From: Anaerolineae bacterium | GTDB lineage: Bacteria > Chloroflexota > Anaerolineae > 4572-78 > J111 | Assembly: GCA_020433835.1 (NCBI GenBank) | Contig: JAGRBY010000151.1 | Location: forward strand, 1-13,073 | DNA length: 13,073 nt | Direction: 5' to 3' | Part shown: positions 6,008 to 13,073 of the stretch, in pieces | Layout of the letters: each line of letters begins with the position of its first letter | Position numbering within the stretch: the first letter of the stretch is position 1 | Notes under the pieces: generated by a model | Databases searched by the model: none | Told to the model about the DNA's origin: nothing | Seen by the model: only the letters and a program-made list of their open reading frames with translations | Position numbers and translations under genes: made by a program

Positions 6008-8153
6008 ACAACTCCAACGAACAGCGTAGAAACTTATCGACCGAAATTCCACTGCCCATCGCTACCGACAAAGTCGGGCTGACCATTGGCTGCCCTGACG
6101 GATCTTCGGCTGAAATGACGATAGCCGGAATGTCTTTGGCAACGAGATCCTGCATCTTACGCTCTAACGTTTGCCAGCCATTGCCGTCGGGCATGGCAAT
6201 ATCCAGCAGAATAACATCAGGCTTTTTGTGCTGTAGCTGAGCCAAAGCCTGCTCTCCGCTTGATACCGTCGTCACCTCCAGCGTATCATCATAGGCCAAC
6301 AGCATACGAGTTAGAAGACGTCGAAAATCGGGGTTATCATCGGCCACCAACACGCGCCGGATCGGTATTCCGAGCGCGTTCAGAGCGTTTTCTAGCTGAG
6401 CCTGGCGTACAGGTTTAATAAGATAATTGGCTGCGCCCGCCTCGAAGATGTGGCTCACACGGGAAGGAAAGCGGCCAGCTAGAATCGGCGTATCCGGCAG
6501 TTTTAGTCGAACCTGATCGAGCAGTGGCTCTGTTGGCTGTCGCGCATCTGTGTTGACAATTAAGGCGTGGGCCGGTACGGCCTGGGCTTCGGCGATGGCC
6601 TTATCGAGCGTCTTTGTCTCGATGAACTCCACATCGTCAAAACTATCGGCTAACGAGTCATAAAGATCGCCGGCATCGTCACAAATCAAGATGCGCTGTT
6701 TGTAGGGCAGCTGCGGCATTTTCGATTTAGTCGTGCGTTCGTGCCATAACCAGTTCGGATTAATCCAACGGGCTGGAGTGGTGGCGGGGGAGGTGGGCGG
6801 AGAAACGGGGAGCTTAAAAGAAAAGGTACTACCTTGGCCCAGTTGGCTTTCCAACCATAACTGACCGCCGTGCAGTTCGACAAACTGTTTGCTGATGCTT
6901 AAGCCTAGCCCACTGCCCTTTTGATCACGCCAGGGATGGCTAATACCCTGGCAGAATGGCTCGAAGATACGTTGGACATCCTCCGGTGCTATACCTGGCC
7001 CTGTATCGGCCACGCTAATTGTAATATATCCATCCTGCCGCCCCCCCGAGACCGTGATACCCCCTTGATGGGTGAAACGGGCCGCATTACTGACCAAGTT
7101 GAGAATAACTTGACTGATACGGATAGGGTCACAGTAAATCTCAGGCAAATCAAAGGGTAAATCGACCTGTAATGTGAGCCGTTTCTTCTCTAAAAGTGGT
7201 CGTACAATGGATAACGCCGTCTCAATATCTTCAGCCAAGTTAGTCCATTTTCGGCGCAGCGTCAGCCGTCCCATCTCCGACTGGCTCAGGTCTAAAACAT
7301 CGTCAACCATCTTCGAGAGATGCTCACAGTTGCGATGCACGATGCTAAGATCATCCAAAAGCGCCGTTGACGGGTTGCCGTACACCTCTGGCGTATCCAT
7401 CAAAACATCGGTCAGGCCGATAATCATATTCAGCGGTGTTCGAAATTCGTGGCTGACCTTAGCCACAAACACCGATTTAGCAGTCTGGGCTTCCTCGGCG
7501 ACCAGTCGCATCGCGGTTACTCGCTCGTTCAACAGATCCAACTCGCGATAGGCGTGGGCCAAATCATCAAGCGCTTGCTGCAGCTCAACTTTGCGGTCGC
7601 GCACCTCTTCAAGCGAGTCTTGGGCTTTGCGATAATTTGTCCACGACCAATAGGTAATATCATAGAGAGGCTGGTAGATAGTCAGCATCACGCTAACCAT
7701 CACCCAAACGGCAGTCATCATGAGCATAATCGATCCGCCATCGAATATGGCTAGCCCCAGCGGTGACAACAACAAAAGCAACCCATTTTCAATTACAGCA
7801 ACGATCGATGCCGCTCGGAGGCCGCTTAAAATGGCTGCCAGCGCCACCGGCATAACAAGCAGCGTTGTAAAAACTGACGACTGGAGCCACAGCAACCCCG
7901 CAAACACTATCGAGACTGATGCCACAATAACAAACCACCGTGCCGCCGTTAGCCACCGCTGCGAAATGAGCCACCCCAGCAGGGCTATCGCCTCTATAAC
8001 AACACCCAAAAACGCGACCTTAAACGGATCGCCTGGTTCGGTTAGATAATTGCTGATGAGCAGCAGCATGACCCCAAAAAACATCAACCCGGCCAGACCG
8101 TATTTAGGCAAGACAAACAGCGCTAAGTCAGGGTATGAGTCAATTCTCTTCAA
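5982..8153 (-). CDS. Membrane hybrid histidine kinase with tandem C-terminal receivers
   Basis: 723 aa. Six hydrophobic segments fill the first 165 residues (about 15-36, 45-63, 70-90, 93-112, 115-135, 141-162) without a recognisable extracellular sensor. A coiled coil spans about 173-225. The dimerisation domain has phospho-His H235 in VSHEFRTPLN. The ATPase domain has N352/N356 (N-box), VADTGPGIA (381-389), IFEPF (396-400) and GSGLGLSI (413-420). A Pro/Ser/Thr linker (450-462) leads to a first receiver (487-595) with D492/D493 and K580-P581, but N534 where the phospho-acceptor Asp is expected, so probably a pseudo-receiver. The second receiver (598-720) has D605/D606, D651 in LLDIAMPDGNGW and S681, but no canonical Lys-Pro. 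The start is TTG at 8153, backed by a GGGGGTGA Shine-Dalgarno seven bases upstream; the next ATG lies inside the first TM helix. Probable partner of the convergent regulator. Confidence 0.93.
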   Translation of the reverse strand: MKRIDSYPDLALFVLPKYGLAGLMFFGVMLLLISNYLTEPGDPFKVAFLGVVIEAIALLGWLISQRWLTAARWFVIVASVSIVFAGLLWLQSSVFTTLLVMPVALAAILSGLRAASIVAVIENGLLLLLSPLGLAIFDGGSIMLMMTAVWVMVSVMLTIYQPLYDITYWSWTNYRKAQDSLEEVRDRKVELQQALDDLAHAYRELDLLNERVTAMRLVAEEAQTAKSVFVAKVSHEFRTPLNMIIGLTDVLMDTPEVYGNPSTALLDDLSIVHRNCEHLSKMVDDVLDLSQSEMGRLTLRRKWTNLAEDIETALSIVRPLLEKKRLTLQVDLPFDLPEIYCDPIRISQVILNLVSNAARFTHQGGITVSGGRQDGYITISVADTGPGIAPEDVQRIFEPFCQGISHPWRDQKGSGLGLSISKQFVELHGGQLWLESQLGQGSTFSFKLPVSPPTSPATTPARWINPNWLWHERTTKSKMPQLPYKQRILICDDAGDLYDSLADSFDDVEFIETKTLDKAIAEAQAVPAHALIVNTDARQPTEPLLDQVRLKLPDTPILAGRFPSRVSHIFEAGAANYLIKPVRQAQLENALNALGIPIRRVLVADDNPDFRRLLTRMLLAYDDTLEVTTVSSGEQALAQLQHKKPDVILLDIAMPDGNGWQTLERKMQDLVAKDIPAIVISAEDPSGQPMVSPTLSVAMGSGISVDKFLRCSLELSTLLLEPD

Positions 8154-8488
8154 GTAGTCGTCACCCCCTTCTTTGGGTAAGACCTAACAATTTTCTAAAA
8201 GTGAGGTTTTCAATACGGCAAAATGCTATCTTCTTAAGGTCATGCATTGTTACCATATCAATCTATCAGGTCTGCCTCTCATGAGTTCAATGAATAGAGG
8301 TAAATTATGCCACCTTTTCGCTCACTCCGGCAATTTTGAACAGAACTATGCGTGGAGTTTATCTTAAGGGGACGTTTTGGATCGATGGATACAATTAAAT
8401 TAGTCCTGACGATACACTTTTTGAGTATTATATGGTACAGTAAAATATAGTTACTTTAGTCTACCAATTGTAAAAAACGGGTGAGATT
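8154..8488. other. Intergenic region between two divergent histidine kinase genes
   Basis: A 335-base region with no ORF worth calling. AT content rises towards the right. Bases 8421-8450 hold several overlapping TATA-like hexamers (around 8428-8433 and 8441-8446) that could be the -10 of the right-hand kinase, but no good -35 pairs with them at 16-18 bases. I found no convincing promoter for the left kinase, no terminator and no notable repeat. Confidence 0.5.
8161..8168 (-). promoter_or_regulatory. Ribosome binding site fixing the TTG start of the membrane kinase
   Basis: On the minus strand GGGGGTGA ends seven bases before the TTG at 8153-8151. Its GGTGA core pairs with the anti-Shine-Dalgarno end of 16S rRNA, which supports TTG as the true start. 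Confidence 0.6.
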
Positions 8489-11143
8489 TTGTTAACCGCA
8501 GAACATGAACAGCGCCTTTTGGCCGAAACCTTAACCGAAGCCACCTTAGCCATAACTTCACAAACGAATCTAAATGCTGTTTTAAATGAAATCTTGCGCC
8601 AAATAAAGCGTCTCATTCCATATAGAGCGGCGCATATTATGTTATTGGAAGGAAATCAACTGCGAATAGGCTCATGGCAAGGTTATCGTGTCTTTGATAG
8701 CGAAAAACATATATCTAACTTAGTTCAACCACTAGCCAATTTTCCTCTAGAAGTTGAGGCTATCCAAACAAAAAATCCCATTATCATCTCCGACACGCGT
8801 CGAGAAAGAAGGTGGGTAGTCCATCAAGAAACAGCTTGGGTTAGATCGCATGTTGTACTCCCCATTTTTCTGGGAGATCATGTTTTTGGTTTGCTTCGCC
8901 TTGACTCTGAAAAAGTAAATATGTTTTCCACAAAAGACTTGATCAAATTACAGCCATTAGCTAATGCAGCGGCAATTGCATTGGAAAACGCTCGTTTGTT
9001 TGATAAAGCGCAACAAGAAATTTTGGAGCGCAAACAAGCTGAGCAGGCACTTCAATACCATAACCAACAACTTGCACAACTCAATAAAGCTAGTCAAACT
9101 TTTATTTCTACGCTTGATCTGGATCAGGTACTTACTGCACTTTTACAAGAAGTGTGCGATTTATTAAACATAACAGGAGGCTCCGTTTGGTTGATTGATG
9201 CTGACACAAATGAACTGGTTTGTCGGCAAGCCACAAATCCAGAAATGGAAATCGCTCGCCTTCGCCGTTTACCATATGGACAAGGAATTGTTGGGTGGGT
9301 TGTTCAAAACGGTGAAAGCTTAATTGTTTCGGATACGCGAACAGATCAACGCCATTATAAAGGTATAGATGAACAGCTAGGTATCGAGATGCGTTCTATT
9401 CTAAGCGTTCCCCTTCGAATAAAACAGAGAGTTATAGGGGTACTTCAGGCGGTTGACACTCAACCAAATCGTTTTGTAGCAAAAGACCAAGCCTTACTAG
9501 AACCCTTAGCCGTAACAGCAGCTATAGCTGTTGAGAATGCGCGATTATTTGAGCAAGCCCAACGAGAAATTGCCGAGCGAAAACGGGCCGAAGAAGAATT
9601 ACAGCTCCGGAATCGTCAGATGCAGCGTTTAACCACAGCCATTGAGCAGTCGGTTGAAAGTGTTATCATTACCGACACAAAAGGTATTATCGTTTACGTC
9701 AACTCTGCATTTGAACGCATCACCGGCTATAGTCGTGCTGAGGCAGTTAATCAAAAACTAAGCGAACTTATTAGAAGTGGAAAGCAAGACGATGCTGTTT
9801 ATCGAGAAATATGGTCCACAATTAGTGCCGGCAAAGTATGGCATGGACGTCTTATCAATCGTAAAAAAGATGGCACTTTCTATACTGATGAAGCAGTTAT
9901 TAGCCCTGTTCGCAACGAAGATGGTCATATTATTAACTATGTCAGTGTTCAGCGGGATGTCACTCGGGAAATTCAACTTGAAGAACAATACCATCAAGCT
10001 CAAAAAATGCAGGCTGTTGGTTTATTAGCTGGTGGTGTTGCTCACGATTTCAACAATCTATTAACCCCCATTAGGGGATATGCTGAAATGATAGAAATCG
10101 AATTACCAGAAGAACATAGCGAGTTGAAAGAATTAGCTCATAAAATCCAAGAAGTTAGTTTACAGGCTGCGACCATGGTTAAACAGTTGCTAATCTTTAG
10201 CCGTAAGCAAATAACGACCCCGAAAATCGTGAGCTTAAACGACATAGTGGATAATATTAGTCAGTTATTGGAGCGATTAATTGAAGAATATATAGAGGTA
10301 AAAACGAACCTATCATCAGAACTGTGGGCAGTAAAGGCTGATCCCACCCAAATTGAACAAGTGATTGTAAACTTAGCCGTAAACGCTCGCGATGCTATGC
10401 CTGAAGGTGGTAAGTTGACAATAGAAACCAAGAACTCTGTGATTGACGACAGTTATACAGCCGATCATTTAGAAGTTGAACAAGGAGAATATGTCCAATT
10501 AATTGTCAGTGATACTGGGATTGGTATGAGCAAAGAATTGCAGAGGCGTATCTTTGAACCATTTTTTACAACAAAAGAGAAGGGAAAGGGTACCGGTTTG
10601 GGGCTGGCTACAGTTTTCGGCATCATAAAACAAAACGGAGGGCATATTTGGGTTTATAGCGAGCTTGGGCAAGGCACAACATTCAAAGTGTATTTGCCCC
10701 GCGCTACAGAAAGAGTTTCAAATTCAACTCTGACAAAAAGATCGGTTAAAAATTTGGTAGGAGGAAATGAAACAATTTTAATAGTAGAAGATGAACCATC
10801 AGTTCGAAATCTTGCTAAATTTGTATTAAAAAAACAAGGTTATAAGATATTAGAGGCTTCTAATGGTGTGGAAGCACTGCGCATAACTCGAGAATACAAT
10901 GATGAAATTCATCTATTGCTAACGGATACAGTTATGCCCAAAATGAGCGGGCAGGTTTTGGTAGAACAATTTAAGATAGTTCGTCCTGATACAAAAATCT
11001 TACTCACATCCGGTTATACAGGTAAACGAAACAACCATAGTGATAAATCAGTTAATTCTGATATTGCTTTTATTCAAAAACCCTTCTCTGCTGTAGAGTT
11101 AGTCCAAATGATTCGAGATGTGTTAGATAGTGAGAAACAGTAA
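8489..11143 (+). CDS. Soluble hybrid histidine kinase, GAF-GAF-PAS-HisKA-HATPase-REC
   Basis: 884 aa without TM segments, so a cytoplasmic sensor. Order of parts: GAF 1 (about 12-168), coiled linker ending each GAF with ENARLF, GAF 2 (about 200-352), second coiled linker, PAS (about 378-495, with VNSAFERITGYSRAEA and a PAC-like RKKDGTFYTDEAV), dimerisation domain with H519 in GGVAHDFNNLL, and ATPase domain with N628/N632, SDTGIGM (674-680), FEPFFTTK (689-696) and GTGLGLATV (701-709). The receiver (762-882) has E767/D768, D813 in LLTDTVMP, T840/S841 and K864-P865, so all key residues are present. VAHDFNN kinases belong to the PAS-linked class. The start is TTG, with GGGTGA (8479-8484) four bases before it; an in-frame TAA at 8471 excludes longer versions. 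GAF ligand and output partner are unknown. The gene ends 6 bp from convergent fliH. Confidence 0.95.
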   Translation: MLTAEHEQRLLAETLTEATLAITSQTNLNAVLNEILRQIKRLIPYRAAHIMLLEGNQLRIGSWQGYRVFDSEKHISNLVQPLANFPLEVEAIQTKNPIIISDTRRERRWVVHQETAWVRSHVVLPIFLGDHVFGLLRLDSEKVNMFSTKDLIKLQPLANAAAIALENARLFDKAQQEILERKQAEQALQYHNQQLAQLNKASQTFISTLDLDQVLTALLQEVCDLLNITGGSVWLIDADTNELVCRQATNPEMEIARLRRLPYGQGIVGWVVQNGESLIVSDTRTDQRHYKGIDEQLGIEMRSILSVPLRIKQRVIGVLQAVDTQPNRFVAKDQALLEPLAVTAAIAVENARLFEQAQREIAERKRAEEELQLRNRQMQRLTTAIEQSVESVIITDTKGIIVYVNSAFERITGYSRAEAVNQKLSELIRSGKQDDAVYREIWSTISAGKVWHGRLINRKKDGTFYTDEAVISPVRNEDGHIINYVSVQRDVTREIQLEEQYHQAQKMQAVGLLAGGVAHDFNNLLTPIRGYAEMIEIELPEEHSELKELAHKIQEVSLQAATMVKQLLIFSRKQITTPKIVSLNDIVDNISQLLERLIEEYIEVKTNLSSELWAVKADPTQIEQVIVNLAVNARDAMPEGGKLTIETKNSVIDDSYTADHLEVEQGEYVQLIVSDTGIGMSKELQRRIFEPFFTTKEKGKGTGLGLATVFGIIKQNGGHIWVYSELGQGTTFKVYLPRATERVSNSTLTKRSVKNLVGGNETILIVEDEPSVRNLAKFVLKKQGYKILEASNGVEALRITREYNDEIHLLLTDTVMPKMSGQVLVEQFKIVRPDTKILLTSGYTGKRNNHSDKSVNSDIAFIQKPFSAVELVQMIRDVLDSEKQ

Positions 11144-11149
11144 CATTCA

Positions 11150-11869
11150 TTAGTGGGTATTGTGATTTTCGAAGGCGTTGGCAACCTCTGCTAGTTGAGA
11201 TTCTATTTGAGCATTAACGACTCCTCCATTTACCTCTATCATGCACCCCCCTCGTCCAACGCGTTTATCAGCTAACAACTGCCACGCATTATCTGGGCTT
11301 TGGAAAGAAGGAATAGCATCCCACAATGGCTCAAGAATTTCATGATCATGAGGGTTCACTTTAATAGAGCAGGCACCTTGGATATCGGCAACTTCAATAG
11401 CTTGAACAACAATATCAGAGATAGCTTTTGGATTTACAGTCAGTTCTTTTCCAATAATTTTTCTAGCAATAGCTATAGTCAGTCGCTCAATTTCAGCTTC
11501 GCTGTCCTTTAAAAATTGCGATTTTGCATCTATGGCTGCTTGAGCTAAATTACGGACAGTTATCAGTGACTCGGCCAGTTTCGCTTCGACATCCTGTTTC
11601 GCTTGTGTGTAGCCGGTCTCCCAACCCTCTTTTTGAGCTTCCTCTTTCCAACGTTCTATTTTTATCTCAGCCTGATTGAGCATCATCTCAACGTGGGTTT
11701 GTGCCTCTGCTATGAGATTCGAAGCTTCCTCTTGTAGATCGACTTCGGTAGGATCAACAGGAGTTTCAATAGACTCAATGGGTTCAGGTGAGTCACGTAA
11801 AATAGGAGTTGCTCTTACTGAAACGATATTTTTAGCATCAAAATCAACAGATTTAAGTATTTTAGCCAT
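11150..11869 (-). CDS. fliH: Flagellar assembly protein FliH
   Basis: Stator-like regulator that holds the export ATPase FliI and brings it to the flagellar type III secretion gate. 239 aa, typical length. The N-terminus (1-45) is variable and Pro-rich. Residues about 45-135 form a long charged helix including the EGWETGYTQA segment, which resembles the glycine-repeat part of FliH. The C-terminal half contains LTIAIARKIIGKEL (130-143), IKVNPHDHEIL (169-179) and LLADKRVGRGGCMIEVNGG (198-216), the most diagnostic stretch of FliH/YscL proteins. The gene follows fliG after 42 bp, with the palindrome GTATATATAC (11892-11901) between them. No clear Shine-Dalgarno precedes the ATG at 11869, which is unusual for the cluster; coupling with fliG may compensate. 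fliI would normally follow, but here the strand changes. Confidence 0.9.
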   Translation of the reverse strand: MAKILKSVDFDAKNIVSVRATPILRDSPEPIESIETPVDPTEVDLQEEASNLIAEAQTHVEMMLNQAEIKIERWKEEAQKEGWETGYTQAKQDVEAKLAESLITVRNLAQAAIDAKSQFLKDSEAEIERLTIAIARKIIGKELTVNPKAISDIVVQAIEVADIQGACSIKVNPHDHEILEPLWDAIPSFQSPDNAWQLLADKRVGRGGCMIEVNGGVVNAQIESQLAEVANAFENHNTH

Positions 11870-11911
11870 ATGAACTATCTGTTGTCCATTAGTATATATA
11901 CAATGTAAACT

Positions 11912-12928
11912 TTAACTGATAACTTCATCTTGTCCGGGACGAGAGATAACAATTTCGTCCGCTGCTTCTAGTTGCCGAATAACAGCCACAATACGTTGCT
12001 GCGCTTCTTCCACATTGCGCAATCGTACCGGTCCCATAATGCCCAATTCTTCCTTAAGTAATTGTGCAGCACGTTTTGATAAGTTGCGAAAGATAAGATG
12101 TTTAACTTCTTCACTAGCACCTTTGAGCGCCAAAATCAAATCTTTATTGTCTACATCTCGTAAAATACGTTGAACAGCTCGGTCATCCAAGGTAATAATA
12201 TTTTCAAAGATAAACATCTTTTGTCTAACTTCTTCTGCCACTTGGGGTTGATTTTCATCTAAAGCGTCCATAATAGCTTTTTCCGTACTACGATCTACCT
12301 GGTGCAAGATGCTTACCAAAGAGGATACCCCACCAGCAGTTGCATAGTTTTGCTGCATCAATAAAGAGGATAATTTACTTTTTACTCCCGTTTCTACATC
12401 TTTGATCACATCAGGAGAAACTCTATCCATCACAGCAATACGACTTGCTACTTCACCTTGTAGATGTTCTTCAAAATTAGAGAGCACGCCTGCAGCCTTA
12501 GTAGCCTTTAAATAAGAAACAATCAAGGCAATCGTTTGTGGATGTTCGTTTTTTAACGAATTGGCAATTTGCGCAGGATCAGCATCATCTAAAAAGTCAA
12601 AGGGAGCACCCTGTGTACGCATTTTCACGCGCTCCATAAACTCACGGGCTTTTTGGCTACCTAAAGCGCGAGCCAACATGTCGCGGGCATACTCAAAGCC
12701 GCCAGCATCTAATCCCTCACTTACAAATGACATATGATAGCATTCTTCTAGTACAGCCTCTTTTACACCACCGGAAACACGTCCCATCTGAGCAATTTCA
12801 TAGGTCAAAAGTTCAATTTCTTCCTCTTCGAAGTGCTTAAGTACATGTGAAGCAGCCTCTGGTCCTAAAGTTATTAATAAAGCAGCGGCTTTCTGCTTAC
12901 CGGAGAGATCTAGTCCGTTATCTTCCAT
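11912..12928 (-). CDS. fliG: Flagellar motor switch protein FliG
   Basis: Rotor protein linking the FliF ring to FliM and interacting with the stator, so it generates torque and sets rotation sense. From the ATG at 12928 it has 338 aa, normal for FliG. The N domain (about 1-105) starts with LSGKQKAAALLITLG, which binds FliF. The middle domain carries the EHPQ motif (128-131) that contacts FliM. The C domain carries MFIFENI (238-244) and the charged torque helix (DDRAVQRILRDVDNK, 248-262), then ALKGAS and a final EEAQQRIVAVIR. An earlier ATG at 12940 directly abuts the GGAGG at 12941-12945, leaving no spacing; the ATG at 12928 is 12 bases away, so I prefer it. It overlaps the end of fliF by 11 bases, indicating translational coupling. 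Confidence 0.95.
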   Translation of the reverse strand: MEDNGLDLSGKQKAAALLITLGPEAASHVLKHFEEEEIELLTYEIAQMGRVSGGVKEAVLEECYHMSFVSEGLDAGGFEYARDMLARALGSQKAREFMERVKMRTQGAPFDFLDDADPAQIANSLKNEHPQTIALIVSYLKATKAAGVLSNFEEHLQGEVASRIAVMDRVSPDVIKDVETGVKSKLSSLLMQQNYATAGGVSSLVSILHQVDRSTEKAIMDALDENQPQVAEEVRQKMFIFENIITLDDRAVQRILRDVDNKDLILALKGASEEVKHLIFRNLSKRAAQLLKEELGIMGPVRLRNVEEAQQRIVAVIRQLEAADEIVISRPGQDEVIS

Positions 12929-13073
12929 TATTATGTCCATCCTCCGCTAACCAAAATTGTATAATTTGGGCAATTGCTTCAGGCCGATTTTTAGCTATTA
13001 GTTGAAGTTGGCGCGACATTTGTGCCTTTTCAGCAGCAAGTTGCTGGTCGGAGTTGAGCTTTAATGGATCGCT
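12918..13073 (-). CDS. fliF: Flagellar MS-ring protein FliF, C-terminal fragment
   Basis: Only the last 51 codons are in the window; the gene runs off the right edge. FliF forms the membrane ring on which the rotor and export apparatus are built. The visible part is the cytoplasmic tail: RQLQLIAKNRPEAIAQI (21-37) followed by QFWLAEDG (39-46). The NRPEAIAQI and WLAED elements match the conserved FliG-binding peptide at the end of FliF. The stop TAA (12918-12920) lies inside the start of fliG. Recognition rests on this short tail plus the position directly before fliG, which together make the call firm. Confidence 0.85.
   Translation of the reverse strand, partial: SDPLKLNSDQQLAAEKAQMSRQLQLIAKNRPEAIAQIIQFWLAEDGHNNGR

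Noticed and set aside
6770..6810. Possible G-quadruplex on the plus strand
   Set aside because: The G-runs are uneven with long loops, and the stretch is explained as the antisense of a Pro/Ser/Thr-rich linker codon run in the kinase.
8964..9167. Small frame inside the soluble kinase gene
   Set aside because: It lies out of frame over a GAF-linker coding stretch and shows no ribosome site or family features.

Overview
The window reads as a piece of a motile bacterial chromosome with three blocks. I lean towards Chloroflexota (Anaerolineae or Caldilineae-like). The reasons are the long Glu/Ala-rich linker behind the lipobox of the binding protein, an HTH plus degenerate-ATPase plus receiver regulator of a kind I associate with that phylum, a kinase with tandem receivers, and frequent TTG starts. 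This is inference from style; no rRNA or phylogenetic marker is present.

Block 1 (1-4343, all minus strand) is a carbohydrate uptake and degradation operon. In transcription order it holds a solute-binding lipoprotein, two MalF/MalG-type ABC permeases, and a GH51 alpha-L-arabinofuranosidase cut by the left window edge. The expected substrate is arabinose-containing oligosaccharide. No ABC ATPase gene is present, so the importer must borrow one encoded elsewhere or beyond the edge. The binding-protein start region (Shine-Dalgarno plus ATG) is tandemly duplicated in frame. A strong GC hairpin and a candidate internal promoter separate the binding-protein gene from the permease genes.

Block 2 (4781-8153) is a two-component pair diverging from the sugar operon. 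The plus-strand regulator has an N-terminal helix-turn-helix, a middle GHKL-like domain without catalytic motifs, and a C-terminal receiver. The minus-strand partner is a six-TM hybrid histidine kinase with two C-terminal receivers, the first apparently lacking its phospho-acceptor Asp. The two genes converge and overlap by 26 bp. Position suggests, but does not prove, that the pair controls the neighbouring sugar operon.

Block 3 (8489-13073) is visibly more AT-rich. It holds a soluble GAF-GAF-PAS hybrid histidine kinase on the plus strand, tail to tail with the end of a minus-strand flagellar cluster: the fliF C-terminus (FliG-binding tail), fliG and fliH. The cluster stops after fliH, where fliI usually follows, and the kinase gene ends 6 bp away. 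I saw no tRNA, rRNA, CRISPR array, transposase or prophage gene.
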